Part shown: positions 42,289-52,240 of the stretch, in pieces
Numbering within the stretch: the stretch's first letter is position 1
How the letters are laid out: each line of letters opens with the position of its first letter
NCBI GenBank assembly: GCA_027452205.1
Contig: DAIDGV010000002.1
Location: 30,759 to 94,758 of the forward strand
Direction: 5' to 3'
Origin: a candidate division FCPU426 bacterium
Lineage (GTDB): Bacteria > Oederibacteriota > Muellerivitia > Muellerivitales > Muellerivitaceae
Length of the DNA stretch: 64,000 bases
Translations under genes and position numbers: made by a program
Notes under the pieces: model-generated
Told to the model about the DNA's origin: nothing
The model's database searches: none
What the model saw: the letters and a program-made list of their open reading frames with translations, nothing else

Positions 42289-43219
42289 GCATTTTGGGCA
42301 TGAAGGGGTTGCTGCCGGCCGCGGACCCCAATTCGCTCGTGGAGAAGTCCTTGATCAGGATTTTGTCGCCCAGTTTTAATCCGGAGACGACCTCGGTTTG
42401 TTTACCGTCGGAAACCCCGATCTGGATAGGCTTGAAGTCCGGCTCCGCGCCCTTTTTGGCGGCTGGAACCAGTACGCCTGATTGGCCATTCTTTTGTTGA
42501 ATGGCCTCGGAAGGGATGACCAAGATGTTCTCTTTCTTGGAAGTGTTGAATACCACGTTGGCCGTCATACCTGTCTTTATATGAGGTGGGACAATATCGG
42601 GCCAGACGTCCACTTCATAGGTGGTCACATTGTTGACCAGTATGGAGAAGTAAGAGATTCGTTTAACGGTGCCCTCGAAAGGCTGGTTGGGATAGGCGTC
42701 CAGGGTGATGGTAGCTTTTTGATCCTGCTTGATCTGGGCTAAGTCGGTCTCGTCGACCTGGGTATTGACCATCAAGTGGTCCGACATGACCATGAGGGTG
42801 ACCGCAGTGCTCACGACTTGACCCGGGACGGTAGGCAGGTAAATGATCTGGCCGTCCTCGGGGGAAAGGAGGGGAGTGGCCGCATAAAGTTTCTTCCAAT
42901 GAGCCAGTTGCTTGGGGCCTTGGGCCGCGGCTTCGTCCAAGAGAATGGCCCTTTCGGTGGAGCTCAGTTCCATGAGTTTTTGGCTCTTTTTGACCAGATC
43001 GCCCTCGCTGACCAGAATCTTCTCAATGCGACCAGGAGTGAACGGATAGATAGCTAGTTCGTTGTGGGGTTGTACGTTGCCGGTGGCTAGGACGGTCAGT
43101 TGAATATCCCCCCTATTCACGGTCAGGGCTTTATAGCCTTCCTGGTGCTTGGCTTTCGCGCAGCCCGCGGCCAAGATCGCGGCGCAAAGGACTATCACGG
43201 CATTATTCAATTTTTTCAT
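42269..43219 (-). CDS. macA: MacA/HlyD-type periplasmic adaptor (lipoprotein)
   Basis: 316 residues beginning at ATG 43219, which overlaps the stop of the upstream gene (ATGA) and follows AGGGAG; upstream in-frame codons lack a ribosome binding site. A lipoprotein signal (VLCAAILAAGC, lipobox AAGC) anchors it. The adaptor layout is clear: lipoyl half (ATGNVQPHNELAIYPFTPGRIEKILVSEGDLVKKSQKL), short coiled region, second lipoyl half (LLSPEDGQIIYLPTVPGQVV), and beta-barrel (KATITLDAYPNQPFEGTVKRI ... KTGMTANVVF). It would connect MacB to the outer-membrane channel. Confidence 0.92.
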   Translation of the reverse strand: MKKLNNAVIVLCAAILAAGCAKAKHQEGYKALTVNRGDIQLTVLATGNVQPHNELAIYPFTPGRIEKILVSEGDLVKKSQKLMELSSTERAILLDEAAAQGPKQLAHWKKLYAATPLLSPEDGQIIYLPTVPGQVVSTAVTLMVMSDHLMVNTQVDETDLAQIKQDQKATITLDAYPNQPFEGTVKRISYFSILVNNVTTYEVDVWPDIVPPHIKTGMTANVVFNTSKKENILVIPSEAIQQKNGQSGVLVPAAKKGAEPDFKPIQIGVSDGKQTEVVSGLKLGDKILIKDFSTSELGSAAGSNPFMPKMHGGGKH

Positions 43220-44496
43220 GGGATCACTCCCTTTCCTTGACTTAATTCCCAATTGGCTTCAGTTGTCTTGATGTTCATCAATCCGGACAGTTCGGCGGTC
43301 TGCTGATTGGTCAGGTTGGATTCGATCTGGTTCCAGTTCTCGAAAATGAGCAGACCGTTGAGGTATTCCGCCTTAGCGATCTCTTCTTGGGTTTGAGAGG
43401 CCTTGACCTGGAACTGCTGGACCTGATTCTCTTGGATAGCGTTGATATAGGCGGAGTAGGCGTTCTCAAGAGTCGCTTCGGTTTTCAAATCGATGCTTTC
43501 TAAGGTGTCCTTCGCGCCTTGTTGGGATTCCTCGGCGCTTTTCAGGGTGAAGAGGTCGTGGCCCCCAGTGAAAAGAGGGAAATTCAATGAGATGGTCGCG
43601 GTCCACCCGGCGGACATGGAATCGTAAGTAGTTCCGGCACCATTCAAGTTCGCGTTGGCTGTGAGGGTCGGGAAAAAGGCGCTTCGGGCGGTCACATAGG
43701 TGCTGTTGGCTTCACGATATTGGGCCAAAGCCTCCAGATGAGCGGGGGTTTCGTTCGTGAGTTCAATGAAATTAGGCGTGCCGGAAATTTCAGGCACATC
43801 GAATTCGCCCTCGACCTGGATATTGTCCATGGTGTCGCGGCCTAATACTTGATCCAGTTGACGCTGGGCGACCCTGAGTGTTCTTTTGGTCTGCTCAATA
43901 TTGTAATCATCCTGTTTGGTGGCGGCTTGGGCCACCATGAGGGACCCCTTATTGTCGGCGCCGCCGCTGAAGTTCATTTGGACCAAGTCCTCGTTGGCCT
44001 TGTCCCGGTCCCGGATGGATTTGAGAAGGACCAGGTCTTTTTGATAGAAGAGCAATTGATAAAAATCCACTTTTAGATCATGAGAAAGTTGGGCCTTGGC
44101 CTGGGTCAGTTGGGCCTTTGCGTTATCCAATTGGGCGTTGGCCAGATCTACCGAAGCGAAGTCCTTGAAACCGGAGAAAAGGGTCTCTTGGGCGCTGATG
44201 CCGACAGTGGCGTTAGGAAGGTAGTTGGGGTCGCTCAGCGCCCCGCCGATGCTGGGGTCCGGACCGCTGCGGCCCAGGGAAGTGCCCACGTTGATCTGGG
44301 GGAACCATTGACCCAAACTGGCGATATGGGTGTCGTCTGCGGCCCTGACGGCTTGTTCGGCGACCTTGAGGTCCCGGTTATTGTTCTCAGCTTCCTTTAA
44401 ACAGGCTTCCCAAGACAAAGGGGATTCGGCACTTACCAGGTTGGCCAAGAAAAGTAGACATAACCCGCAGCATAGGGAAAGGCGTTTGGGAGTCAT
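43216..44496 (-). CDS. tolC: TolC-family outer-membrane efflux channel
   Basis: 426 residues with signal peptide (LSLCCGLCLLFLANLVSA). It has the duplicated outer-membrane efflux protein domain: helices with SWEACLKEAENNNRDLKVAEQAV and DLANAQLDNAKAQLTQAKAQL, strands such as PNATVGISAQETLF and SAGWTATISLNFPLFTGG. First gene of the operon that continues with macA and macB. Its start is 232 bases from the divergent regulator gene. The symbol is by family; many genomes have several such channels. Confidence 0.9.
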   Translation of the reverse strand: MTPKRLSLCCGLCLLFLANLVSAESPLSWEACLKEAENNNRDLKVAEQAVRAADDTHIASLGQWFPQINVGTSLGRSGPDPSIGGALSDPNYLPNATVGISAQETLFSGFKDFASVDLANAQLDNAKAQLTQAKAQLSHDLKVDFYQLLFYQKDLVLLKSIRDRDKANEDLVQMNFSGGADNKGSLMVAQAATKQDDYNIEQTKRTLRVAQRQLDQVLGRDTMDNIQVEGEFDVPEISGTPNFIELTNETPAHLEALAQYREANSTYVTARSAFFPTLTANANLNGAGTTYDSMSAGWTATISLNFPLFTGGHDLFTLKSAEESQQGAKDTLESIDLKTEATLENAYSAYINAIQENQVQQFQVKASQTQEEIAKAEYLNGLLIFENWNQIESNLTNQQTAELSGLMNIKTTEANWELSQGKGVIP

Positions 44497-44670
44497 TGGT
44501 AACCTTTATGGAACGGCTGAAGATATGGCTGATAGCCTAACATACCCAACTGAGGGCTTGATCCTGGTTTTGTTTGGACGATAGGTCTCTGGTAAGAGTG
44601 TTAAAGAGGACATTTAATTAAAGAGTTCTGGATAGCGGGAAAAGTGCATAAATAACGGTTTTGGAGCTAT

Positions 44671-44700
44671 TTGACATAATTGTAAGAATGATCCTAAAAT
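44671..44700 (+). promoter_or_regulatory. Sigma-70-type promoter of the AAA+ regulator gene
   Basis: TTGACA (44671-44676), an 18-base spacer and TAAAAT (44695-44700), 28 bases before the ATG. The -35 is perfect and the -10 has one mismatch. A GGAGG ribosome binding site stands just before the start. Confidence 0.65.
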
Positions 44701-44728
44701 CGGCTCCCTTTTCCTTATTGGAGGCACT

Positions 44729-46309
44729 ATGGCCGAGAATCAAAAACACCTGACCCGCAAGATCGAAGAACTGACGGTTCTCTATGAAATTAGCCAAGCC
44801 TTGGCCTCGAACTTCGATTTCCGCTCTGTCTCGAACCAGATCCTGGAGATCCTTTCCAAGAAACTCGACATGAAACGCGGCACTATCACGGTGCTGGACA
44901 AAAAGACGGGACAGTTGAGCATCGAAGCGGCCCATGGATTGACCAAAGAAGAAATCGCCCGGGGAAAGTACAAGATCGGTGAAGGGGTCACGGGCAAAGT
45001 GGTCGAAAAGGGCCAACCTATGATCATTCCCGATATCGGCAAGGAACCCCTGTTCCTCAACCGCACCCGTGCCCGGGGAGACCTGAACCGGCAGAACGTT
45101 TCCTTCATCTGCGTTCCCATCCAAATGAAGGGTGAGACCCTCGGTGTGCTTTCGGTGGACCATCTCTTTCGTGAAAGGGACCTACCTTTCGAGGAAGATG
45201 TGCGTCTTTTGACCATCGTGGCCTCTCTCATCGGACAGAACATTAAAATCCACCAGATGATCGAAAAGGATAAGGAAAAGCTCATCGAGGAGAACCGGGA
45301 ACTTCAAAGCGAGCTGAAGGGTAAGTACCGGCTGGATAATGTGATCGGCAATTCCAAATCCATGGTCGAGGTCTATAAGGCGGTCCAGAAAGTGGCACCG
45401 ACCCGGGCTACGGTCATCCTGCGGGGTGAATCGGGAACGGGCAAAGAATTGATCGCCCGAGCTGTGCACTATGACAGTCCCCGGGCGGGGAAACCTTTCG
45501 TGAAGGTGTCTTGCGCGTCCTTGCCGGAGACCCTGCTTGAAAGCGAACTTTTTGGTCACGAGAAGGGGAGTTACACCGGTGCCTCAGAAATGGTGAAGGG
45601 GCGTTTCGAATTGGCTGACGGCGGCACCTTGTTCTTGGATGAAATCGGCGATATCTCGCAGGCGACCCAGGTGAAACTGCTTCGGGTGTTGCAGGAGCGC
45701 AAATTCGAAAGGGTCGGTGGGACCAAGACCCTTTCGGTGGATGTTCGTATCATCACCGCCACGAACCGTAACCTGGAAAAGGCCATTGGCGAAGGCAAAT
45801 TCCGGGAAGACCTTTACTATCGCCTTAATGTGGTGCCGATCTTCCTACCAGCCTTGCGTCAACGCCGGGAGGATATCCCCTTGCTTTTGGGCCACTTTTT
45901 GGGGAAGTACAACAGCGAAAACAAGACCCACTTCAAGATCTCCCCGGATCTGATGGCCCGTTTGACCGCTTATGACTGGCCAGGGAATGTCCGTGAATTG
46001 GAGAATACAATCGAACGCATGGCGGTCATGGCCAAAGATAATGTGTTGTCGTTGGATGACCTGCCAATTCTAGGCTTGCCAACGACCTCCGCACCCCAGA
46101 CCGAATCAGCCCATTGGTCTTGGGTAGAACCTGCTTCACCCATCACGCCCTTAAAACTTTCCGATGTGGAAAAAATGAAGGTCATGGAGGCCATGGAAAA
46201 AGCCGGTGGGATCCAATCCAAAGCCTGCAAACTGCTCGGCATCACGCCAAGACAGCTAGGCTATAAGTTGAAAAAATACAAAATCGGGTATAAACCCACC
46301 TTTTTATAG
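44729..46309 (+). CDS. Sigma-54-dependent regulator: GAF, AAA+ and Fis-type HTH (NifA-like architecture)
   Basis: 526 residues: a GAF domain (residues ~15-180), coiled linker, AAA+ domain and C-terminal helix-turn-helix. Visible in the AAA+ part are Walker A GESGTGKE, the sigma-54 contact loop, Walker [12 protein letters not shown], the R-finger region [17 protein letters not shown] and [12 protein letters not shown]. The contact loop reads GSYTGA instead of GAFTGA. The [25 protein letters not shown], is of the NifA type. The GAF domain probably senses a small molecule. It is divergent from the tolC-macAB operon and may control it, though no sigma-54 promoter was found in the shared gap. Confidence 0.9.
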   Translation: MAENQKHLTRKIEELTVLYEISQALASNFDFRSVSNQILEILSKKLDMKRGTITVLDKKTGQLSIEAAHGLTKEEIARGKYKIGEGVTGKVVEKGQPMIIPDIGKEPLFLNRTRARGDLNRQNVSFICVPIQMKGETLGVLSVDHLFRERDLPFEEDVRLLTIVASLIGQNIKIHQMIEKDKEKLIEENRELQSELKGKYRLDNVIGNSKSMVEVYKAVQKVAPTRATVILRGESGTGKELIARAVHYDSPRAGKPFVKVSCASLPETLLESELFGHEKGSYTGASEMVKGRFELADGGTLFLDEIGDISQATQVKLLRVLQERKFERVGGTKTLSVDVRIITATNRNLEKAIGEGKFREDLYYRLNVVPIFLPALRQRREDIPLLLGHFLGKYNSENKTHFKISPDLMARLTAYDWPGNVRELENTIERMAVMAKDNVLSLDDLPILGLPTTSAPQTESAHWSWVEPASPITPLKLSDVEKMKVMEAMEKAGGIQSKACKLLGITPRQLGYKLKKYKIGYKPTFL

Positions 46310-46319
46310 GGTTTATACC
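46287..46319 (+). terminator. Perfect 11-bp hairpin over the regulator stop codon
   Basis: GGTATAAACCC (46287-46297) and GGGTTTATACC (46309-46319) pair across an 11-base loop containing the last codons and TAG of the regulator gene. There is no downstream U-tract, so it may be a stability or binding element rather than a terminator. Confidence 0.45.
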
Positions 46320-46419
46320 GTATCTTTACCACGGTCCGGACAAATTCATCACCAACATGGGGGATAATTGTTCGCTGAGCTCGCGTGGATATCCATTTTT
46401 GAACGAATCGATAGGACTT

Positions 46420-47895
46420 ATGTTTTTAAGGTTTGCCGTTTTTATTTCCTTTTTTTTCTCCATTGGTGTTTTGAACGCCCAAGTGTTGACCAATTCAGGT
46501 TTCGAGACGGGTGATCTGACAGGGTGGACCAAGACGGTCAATTCTGGCGCGGGTAGCACAGGCGGATGCTTGCCTGGCGTGACCGTAGTCGGCCCCGGAC
46601 CAGCCATTAACACGACTGTTGGCGAGTTGAACGATGTGCATGGTGGTAATTGGGCTGCGGAAATTTTTTCAGGAAGAGGGGATGGCAATCACGGGGACTG
46701 GGCACAGCTTTCGCAAACAGTGACTGTCCCACCCGTTAATTCGACCCTTTCTTTTTGGTTCGCCGGAATTTTCGAAAATTATCACTACTCGGTGAATGAC
46801 ATAGCCGGAGATGCTTATTGTCAGGTCAATGTGCTGGTCGGTGGGAGTGTGGTGCAAGGGTTCACATTAAATTGGCCTAATTGCTTCAATCAGATACAAA
46901 ACTCAGGGTTGAGCGCTAGTAACTTTGCCTCATGCGCTTCGTCGACAACCCCTGAATGGGGTTACATTCCTTGGACCAATTTTCCCATCAATCTCTCGGG
47001 TTATGTGGGGTCCCAAGCGACCTTTCAGATCACGACTTACGATTGTGATGGGAATGGGCATTATGGAGTTGCTTATATTGACGATTTTCAATTTGTGGGG
47101 AATGTTGTTTCACAAGTGACTTTGACAAAAAGTAACAATCCCTCGGGTTACGTGGCGGCGGGTCAGCCTATTACTTACACTTTAAGTTATTCAAATCCCG
47201 GGAGTGCTGTGGCGGGCGTGGAGATCAACGATACGATCCCAACCGGCACCACCTTGGTCACGGGGTCCATTAGCAGTAGTCCGAATATACCTGTGGTCAG
47301 TCAGGTGGGTAATGACATTATTTGGAATGTTGGCTTATTAGCCTCGGGCGCATCCGGAACACTCTCCTTCCAAGTTCTGCCTTCCAATTGTATTTCGACC
47401 ATCTCGAACGCGGCTAAAGAAACCGATGCGGACTTGGGTAATGTCACCTCGAATACGGTCCTTAATTCGATCGCTACTTGCACTTTTACCAATACCCCGA
47501 CGGTGACCAACACACCCACGGTTACGGCGACCCCCTCGAATACGCCGACGGCGACTAGTACGGGAACACCGACCTTTACCCCTACGCCGACCTGCGTGAC
47601 CTATGTTTGGCCCGATCCCTATAATCCCGGTACGGCCTTCAATGGGTCCTTGAAGATCAGCTGCATGAACGCCAAAAGCAAAGTCTCGATCTTTACGATC
47701 TCGGGTGAGTTGGTCCAGACCTTGGGCCAATCGGATGCCTGTCAATTCGCGGGTATGTGGGGAACCTCTTATTGCTGGGACGGCAAGAACAAACAAAAGT
47801 TGCCCGTCGCCACGGGCGTTTACTTATATGTGGTCCAAGAAGGGGATCAAATCATTCAGAGGGGCAAATTTCTTTTAACAAAGAGCGGTTCGTAA
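46420..47895 (+). CDS. Secreted protein: N-terminal beta domain, DUF11 domain, Thr/Pro linker, FlgD-like C-terminal domain
   Basis: The ATG at 46420 gives a good signal peptide (MFLRFAVFISFFFSIGVLNA); the frame extends upstream without one. Residues ~22-220 are a jelly-roll-like domain of the type LTNSGFETGDLTGWT, seen in many secreted adhesins. About 225-340 is a DUF11/conserved-repeat domain (VTLTKSNNPSGYVAAGQPITYTLSYSNPG). Then comes a TNTPTVTATPSNTP linker and an 85-residue C-terminal domain starting YVWPDPYNPG, with KVSIFTISGELVQTL and ATGVYLYVVQEG. That end domain resembles the FlgD Ig-like and T9SS type A sorting domains and matches the next gene. Surface display by a type IX-like route is a reasonable inference. 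Confidence 0.75.
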   Translation: MFLRFAVFISFFFSIGVLNAQVLTNSGFETGDLTGWTKTVNSGAGSTGGCLPGVTVVGPGPAINTTVGELNDVHGGNWAAEIFSGRGDGNHGDWAQLSQTVTVPPVNSTLSFWFAGIFENYHYSVNDIAGDAYCQVNVLVGGSVVQGFTLNWPNCFNQIQNSGLSASNFASCASSTTPEWGYIPWTNFPINLSGYVGSQATFQITTYDCDGNGHYGVAYIDDFQFVGNVVSQVTLTKSNNPSGYVAAGQPITYTLSYSNPGSAVAGVEINDTIPTGTTLVTGSISSSPNIPVVSQVGNDIIWNVGLLASGASGTLSFQVLPSNCISTISNAAKETDADLGNVTSNTVLNSIATCTFTNTPTVTNTPTVTATPSNTPTATSTGTPTFTPTPTCVTYVWPDPYNPGTAFNGSLKISCMNAKSKVSIFTISGELVQTLGQSDACQFAGMWGTSYCWDGKNKQKLPVATGVYLYVVQEGDQIIQRGKFLLTKSGS

Positions 47896-48029
47896 AGCTT
47901 TATGGAATGGTAAATGTGTTTAAAGGCCATCTTCAAAGTGATAAGATGCTTATCGTCAATAATTTGACTATTTGATAACAATTTTTGGCTCTTTTTAAAT
48001 TGAGCACTATCAACACCACTAAGAATGCG

Positions 48030-48057
48030 TTGTTTGGAGCGTTTTCCTTACTATAAA
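48030..48057 (+). promoter_or_regulatory. Sigma-70-like promoter with flanking 8-base direct repeats
   Basis: TTGTTT (48030-48035), 16-base spacer, TATAAA (48052-48057). CGTTTTCC occurs at 48040-48047 and again at 48061-48068, 21 bases apart, placing both on the same face of the helix around the -10. The start codon of the following gene is 44 bases downstream. Confidence 0.45.
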
Positions 48058-48071
48058 AAACGTTTTCCGAC

Positions 48072-48086
48072 GGCACGCCCTTTGCG
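48072..48086 (+). promoter_or_regulatory. Sigma-54-like -24/-12 sequence, doubtful
   Basis: GGCACGCCCTTTGCG has GG and GC separated by exactly 10 bases, as in the sigma-54 consensus TGGCAC-N5-TTGC. Transcription would begin about 4 bases before the ATG at 48101, leaving no leader for a ribosome binding site, which argues against use for the annotated start. Confidence 0.3.
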
Positions 48087-48100
48087 AGATTTTAACGGTA

Positions 48101-49582
48101 ATGAAACAACTACAGCGACTTTTTAGCTTTAAACCGTTTTTTCTTTCTGTGGTAAGCCTGTGGTTATTTTTCTTTTTGACGTTTAGTGTTCAATCGGTTT
48201 GCGCAAGTTCTGGTTGTACAGTTCTTCTTTATTATTCTCCGGCAAGTTGTGGAGGTACTGATTCAGTAACAAATGTAATGCCGGTTCTTCAGGCGGCTGG
48301 TGCCAATGTGGTGACTATAGGTGTTTGCTCTTCCACTTACAATCCTACCAGTGACAATTGGGCTAATTACAGTCAAGTATGGGATATGCGTTTCGTGCCT
48401 ACCAACGATACGAGTTGTACGGGATCCGCTCCGAGTACACCTTTTGCGGATGATTTCAATTCAAATTGGCAAACTGTTGCTACGGCTTATTTGAACGCGG
48501 GCGGAAGTCTTTATTTGCAGGAAGAAAACGCCGCCTTCTTCAGTCGAAACACAGACAACATCAATTTTTTGAATGCGATAGGGGCCACTAGCGCCTCTTT
48601 TAATGGATGTTTGTTCAATACTGCCAGTTCAAATGGTTATGCAACATTAGGTACGCCTATTGCCTCTACACTCCCTGGTACGACTCAATTCGAAGGTTTT
48701 GCGGTGGGTGGAATACCCCCGGCTATGATTGGTTCGGGTACAGGTTTTGTTTTAGCCCCGGCGGGCGATTGGAATGATTCAATAGCCAGGAATATTGCGG
48801 TTGGGTGGTCCGGTTCGGCACAGATGTCCGGTTTAACAGCTGGAAGCACTGGAAAGATAATGACGGTTTGGGACACCACTATGTGGCAGGGTGCTTATTA
48901 CACTGGGTATACCGCTATCATTAATACCTTTTTCACTTCAGTTTACACTTGGTTAGGAGGTCTGCCGAGCTGTGGTAATACACCCACTATGACTAATACT
49001 CCGACTGTGGGTATGACCAATACTCAAACCCCTACTAATACCCAAACCTTTACCTCGACCAGCACCGCGACGGCCACGAACACGGCCACCAATACCGCGA
49101 CCAACTCCGCGACGGCGACCAATACCGCCACCAACACACCGCTCAATACCGCTACGGCTACCCAAACCTCGACCGCTACACCCCAATACACCCAAACCTC
49201 GACCAGCACGGCGACGAGCACCCCGACGGTGACGGTGACCTTCACTTTCACACCCACCATTACACCCACGCCGGAACTTCACGCTTGGCCCAATCCGTTC
49301 GATCCGAACTCGGCGATGGACGGTGTTTTCAAGATCGGTTACCTACCGATGAGCGCCAAAGTTTCTTTCTACACCATATCGGGCGAGTTGGTCATCGACT
49401 CGACCAACGGGGGCCAGAACTTGCAGTACGGTTCGCCGATACCCCAGCCCTGGTGGGAGTGGAACGGACGTAATGCCAATAATCTTTTTGTTTCAACGGG
49501 CGTTTATTATTATGTAGTCCAAAGTTCCAATGGCGGGCCCGTCCTTTTGACCGGCAAATTACTGCTTATTAATGGAAAATAA
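48101..49582 (+). CDS. Secreted protein with Thr-rich linker and FlgD-like C-terminal domain
   Basis: 493 residues with a long signal peptide ([19 protein letters not shown]). The first ~290 mature residues look like a Rossmann-like domain ([36 protein letters not shown] split by loops, [22 protein letters not shown]). A ~100-residue linker built on [15 protein letters not shown] follows. The C-terminal domain reads [47 protein letters not shown] and is homologous to that of the gene at 46420. Such domains direct or anchor proteins at the cell surface in T9SS bacteria. The last codons overlap the next gene by 11 bases. No good ribosome binding site precedes ATG 48101. Confidence 0.72.
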   Translation: MKQLQRLFSFKPFFLSVVSLWLFFFLTFSVQSVCASSGCTVLLYYSPASCGGTDSVTNVMPVLQAAGANVVTIGVCSSTYNPTSDNWANYSQVWDMRFVPTNDTSCTGSAPSTPFADDFNSNWQTVATAYLNAGGSLYLQEENAAFFSRNTDNINFLNAIGATSASFNGCLFNTASSNGYATLGTPIASTLPGTTQFEGFAVGGIPPAMIGSGTGFVLAPAGDWNDSIARNIAVGWSGSAQMSGLTAGSTGKIMTVWDTTMWQGAYYTGYTAIINTFFTSVYTWLGGLPSCGNTPTMTNTPTVGMTNTQTPTNTQTFTSTSTATATNTATNTATNSATATNTATNTPLNTATATQTSTATPQYTQTSTSTATSTPTVTVTFTFTPTITPTPELHAWPNPFDPNSAMDGVFKIGYLPMSAKVSFYTISGELVIDSTNGGQNLQYGSPIPQPWWEWNGRNANNLFVSTGVYYYVVQSSNGGPVLLTGKLLLINGK

Positions 49583-51674
49583 TTTGAAATCCTCTATCTT
49601 CTCCACCCTTATTTTCCGGCGATTACCCTTTTTTTTTCTCGTATTCCTGCCCTTACCCTATTTGGCCGAGGCCCAGGTAGTCGGCGGACCGGGTACCACC
49701 AGCGCCAACTTTGAAAAGATCGGTATGGGTGCCCGGGCCGAAGGGATGGGCGAAGCCTATGCGGCGGTGGCTGACGACCCGACAGCCCTCTATTGGAACC
49801 CGGCGGGCTTGGTCTTGGCCCGGGGCACTGAGTTTTCCCTCACCCATAGTATTTGGTTGGAAGGTATCACGGACGAGTACTTTGCCTTCAGCCAGAATCT
49901 TCAACGGGATGGGGCCTTCGGCGGTTCCCTGGAATATTTAGGCACGGGAAGTTTCCCCGGTACTTTGGAAGACCCGGTCACCGGGGCTTATGCCGGCGTG
50001 GGTAACAGTGTGAGCGCTTCCAGCTATGTTGGAATGCTGGCTTACGCCCAGCGGTTGGGCAATTGGTTTCCGGCGCCCATCTGGCGCCAAGTGATCGTAG
50101 GTATCGAGGTTTCGGCGGTGGGGCAGAATGTTTCCAACGTAGGCAATGGCGCCATTGACTTCAACTTGGGCACGATCTTTGAGGCCATTCACCGCACTTT
50201 GTATTTGGCTTTCACGGCCACCGACGTGGGTACGGATATCCAGAATTTTTCCGCGCCGGTCAACGCCAGCTTGGGCGGGTCCCTAAAGATACACAATTTC
50301 CTCTTCAAGGACGACCAGAACATCCTGGGCTTGGATACCATCGGTTACATCGACACCGGTCTAGGTTTCAAATTCGGTGACGAGTATCGGTTGAACTTTG
50401 GCCGCAGCGGCGTGGCTTTGCGGATGGGTTACCGGGCGGGGGAAAGCCTGGATACGGTCACGAACTTGACCATGGGTGTGGGTTTGTACCAAAAATTCGA
50501 CGACTTCGACGCCAGCCTGGATTATGCCTATGTACCTTACGGCATCCTGGGTGACACCAACCGCATTACGTTGACGATCATCACGGGCGGCAATCCCAAA
50601 CCGCCGATCGTGACGGCTTTGCCCGAAACGGGATCTTCCTTCGTGCTGGGGCCGGATAAAATGCGTATCTCCATCGCGACCCGGGGTGAGGAACCGGTCG
50701 TCCAATGGAAGATCAATATCCTCAACGATTCGGGAACATTGGTGCGTACCATTACCGGCAAGGGTACCCCACCAGCCCATTATGAATGGGATGGTAAGGA
50801 CCAAAGCGGGGAATTGGTGCCCCAAGGCAATTACTCGGTCAACGTCGAAGCTACCGATGACAACGACATGACCGGGCGGGCCACGCCGGTCACCGCGGAT
50901 GCCAAGTGGGTGCCTAAGAAGGTGCCTTTCTCCTATACCTATGGGGTGTCGGGCGATCTTTTGTTCGCCTCGGGCAAGACGGACCTGTTACAAACGGGTT
51001 ACGATGTCATCCAAAAGGCCGCCATGGCTATCCGCGCTAAATTCCCGAACAGCATGATCCAGATAGCGGGTCATACGGATAACGTAAAAGTTCGGCCTCA
51101 TGCGACCTATAAGGACAATCAAGAATTATCGTTGTTGCGCGCCCAATCGGTCATGGCCTATTTGATCAAGACGGGCATGAATCCCAATCTGCTCAGCGCG
51201 GTGGGCTACGGTGATACCAAACCTATCGCCTCAAATGACACGCCCGAAGGCAAGGCGAAGAACCGCCGGGTCGAACTGGTGGTATCGGGCACCGTGGAAG
51301 TGAGCGCGGATGACCTGATCCAGGCTGGACAACAACAATTGGCCCAAAAGAACGTTAAAGGCGCTTTGGAGGATTTCCTCAAGGCCATCGAGTCCGACAC
51401 CCGTAGCGCGAAGGCTTACCACTTGGCTGGGGATTGTTACCTGATGCTGGGCGGCAAGGACCTGGCGGTGCAAGCCTACGTGAAGTCGCTCAAATATGAC
51501 CCCAACAATCAAACCCTGCGGGATTGGCTCAACCAATACGCGCCGAACGCCATCGCGACGCCCACCACTCCAGCCCCTGAGGGTGGCCGGGTTTCACAGA
51601 CCGTTCCAACGGATCAAAAGCCCCAAGCCACGCCGGGCCCGGCGGCCGCCCCAGGCGGACCACCGCTGCCCTAA
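49572..51674 (+). CDS. PorV-like barrel fused to FlgD-Ig, OmpA and TPR domains
   Basis: 700 residues, starting inside the previous gene. A signal peptide ([15 protein letters not shown]) is followed by a PorV/UPF0164-type barrel (about residues 40-345), with the hallmark [37 protein letters not shown] (here in two joined segments). A FlgD-like Ig segment ([15 protein letters not shown] ... [20 protein letters not shown]) spans about 375-435. An OmpA-like peptidoglycan-binding domain ([56 protein letters not shown]) spans about 460-585. TPR helices ([30 protein letters not shown]) and a Pro/Ala tail follow. PorV is the outer-membrane shuttle of type IX secretion; this fusion ties such a barrel to the cell wall. 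Confidence 0.85.
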   Translation: MENNLKSSIFSTLIFRRLPFFFLVFLPLPYLAEAQVVGGPGTTSANFEKIGMGARAEGMGEAYAAVADDPTALYWNPAGLVLARGTEFSLTHSIWLEGITDEYFAFSQNLQRDGAFGGSLEYLGTGSFPGTLEDPVTGAYAGVGNSVSASSYVGMLAYAQRLGNWFPAPIWRQVIVGIEVSAVGQNVSNVGNGAIDFNLGTIFEAIHRTLYLAFTATDVGTDIQNFSAPVNASLGGSLKIHNFLFKDDQNILGLDTIGYIDTGLGFKFGDEYRLNFGRSGVALRMGYRAGESLDTVTNLTMGVGLYQKFDDFDASLDYAYVPYGILGDTNRITLTIITGGNPKPPIVTALPETGSSFVLGPDKMRISIATRGEEPVVQWKINILNDSGTLVRTITGKGTPPAHYEWDGKDQSGELVPQGNYSVNVEATDDNDMTGRATPVTADAKWVPKKVPFSYTYGVSGDLLFASGKTDLLQTGYDVIQKAAMAIRAKFPNSMIQIAGHTDNVKVRPHATYKDNQELSLLRAQSVMAYLIKTGMNPNLLSAVGYGDTKPIASNDTPEGKAKNRRVELVVSGTVEVSADDLIQAGQQQLAQKNVKGALEDFLKAIESDTRSAKAYHLAGDCYLMLGGKDLAVQAYVKSLKYDPNNQTLRDWLNQYAPNAIATPTTPAPEGGRVSQTVPTDQKPQATPGPAAAPGGPPLP

Positions 51675-51713
51675 AGGCCGCCAATTTCGCCTGTTCCTTT
51701 AAGGCCTTTTTCG
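51673..51713 (+). terminator. Possible intrinsic terminator after the PorV-OmpA gene
   Basis: AAAGGCC (51673-51679) pairs with GGCCTTT (51703-51709) and is followed by more T residues. The 23-base loop makes it moderate. Confidence 0.5.
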
Positions 51714-51755
51714 TTAGCATGGGTCTGCTGATCGATCCCTTATCCGAGGACCTTC

Positions 51756-52196
51756 ATGAGAAAAGTATTGGTCATTCATGGACCTAACCTGAACCTGCTG
51801 GGCGAAAGGGAGCCGGGCATTTATGGCTCCACAACCCTGGAAGAGATTAATAAGTCCCTCCAGGAGCAGGCTTCCAAGAGCGACGTGGAACTGAAGGTGT
51901 TCCAGTCCAACCACGAGGGTGAGTTGGTCGAGGCCATCCAGAATGCCCGCCATTGGGCCGATGTGATCATCATCAACCCGGCCGCTTACACCCATACTTC
52001 GGTGGCGATCCGGGACGCTTTGTCCGCCATCTCGATCCCCGCGATCGAGGTCCACTTGTCCAATATCCATGCCCGGGAAAATTTCCGCCAAGCCTCCTAT
52101 ATTTCCCCGGTGGCGGTCGGACAAGTCTCGGGTTTCGGTAAGAACAGCTACCTGCTGGCGCTGCAAGCGGCCGTTTTGCTCCCTTTAAAAAAGTAA
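51756..52196 (+). CDS. aroQ: 3-dehydroquinate dehydratase, type II
   Basis: Third step of the shikimate pathway. A 146-residue protein of the dodecameric type II family: [29 protein letters not shown] with the catalytic Arg and Tyr, [35 protein letters not shown], and the His in [15 protein letters not shown]. The [13 protein letters not shown] end is standard. It lies alone between envelope genes; the chorismate it helps produce is used by TrpEG elsewhere in this window. Confidence 0.97.
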   Translation: MRKVLVIHGPNLNLLGEREPGIYGSTTLEEINKSLQEQASKSDVELKVFQSNHEGELVEAIQNARHWADVIIINPAAYTHTSVAIRDALSAISIPAIEVHLSNIHARENFRQASYISPVAVGQVSGFGKNSYLLALQAAVLLPLKK

Positions 52197-52240
52197 GCCG
52201 GTTGAACCCCGTTCTCACCATCTGAGATAGGATAGGGTTT

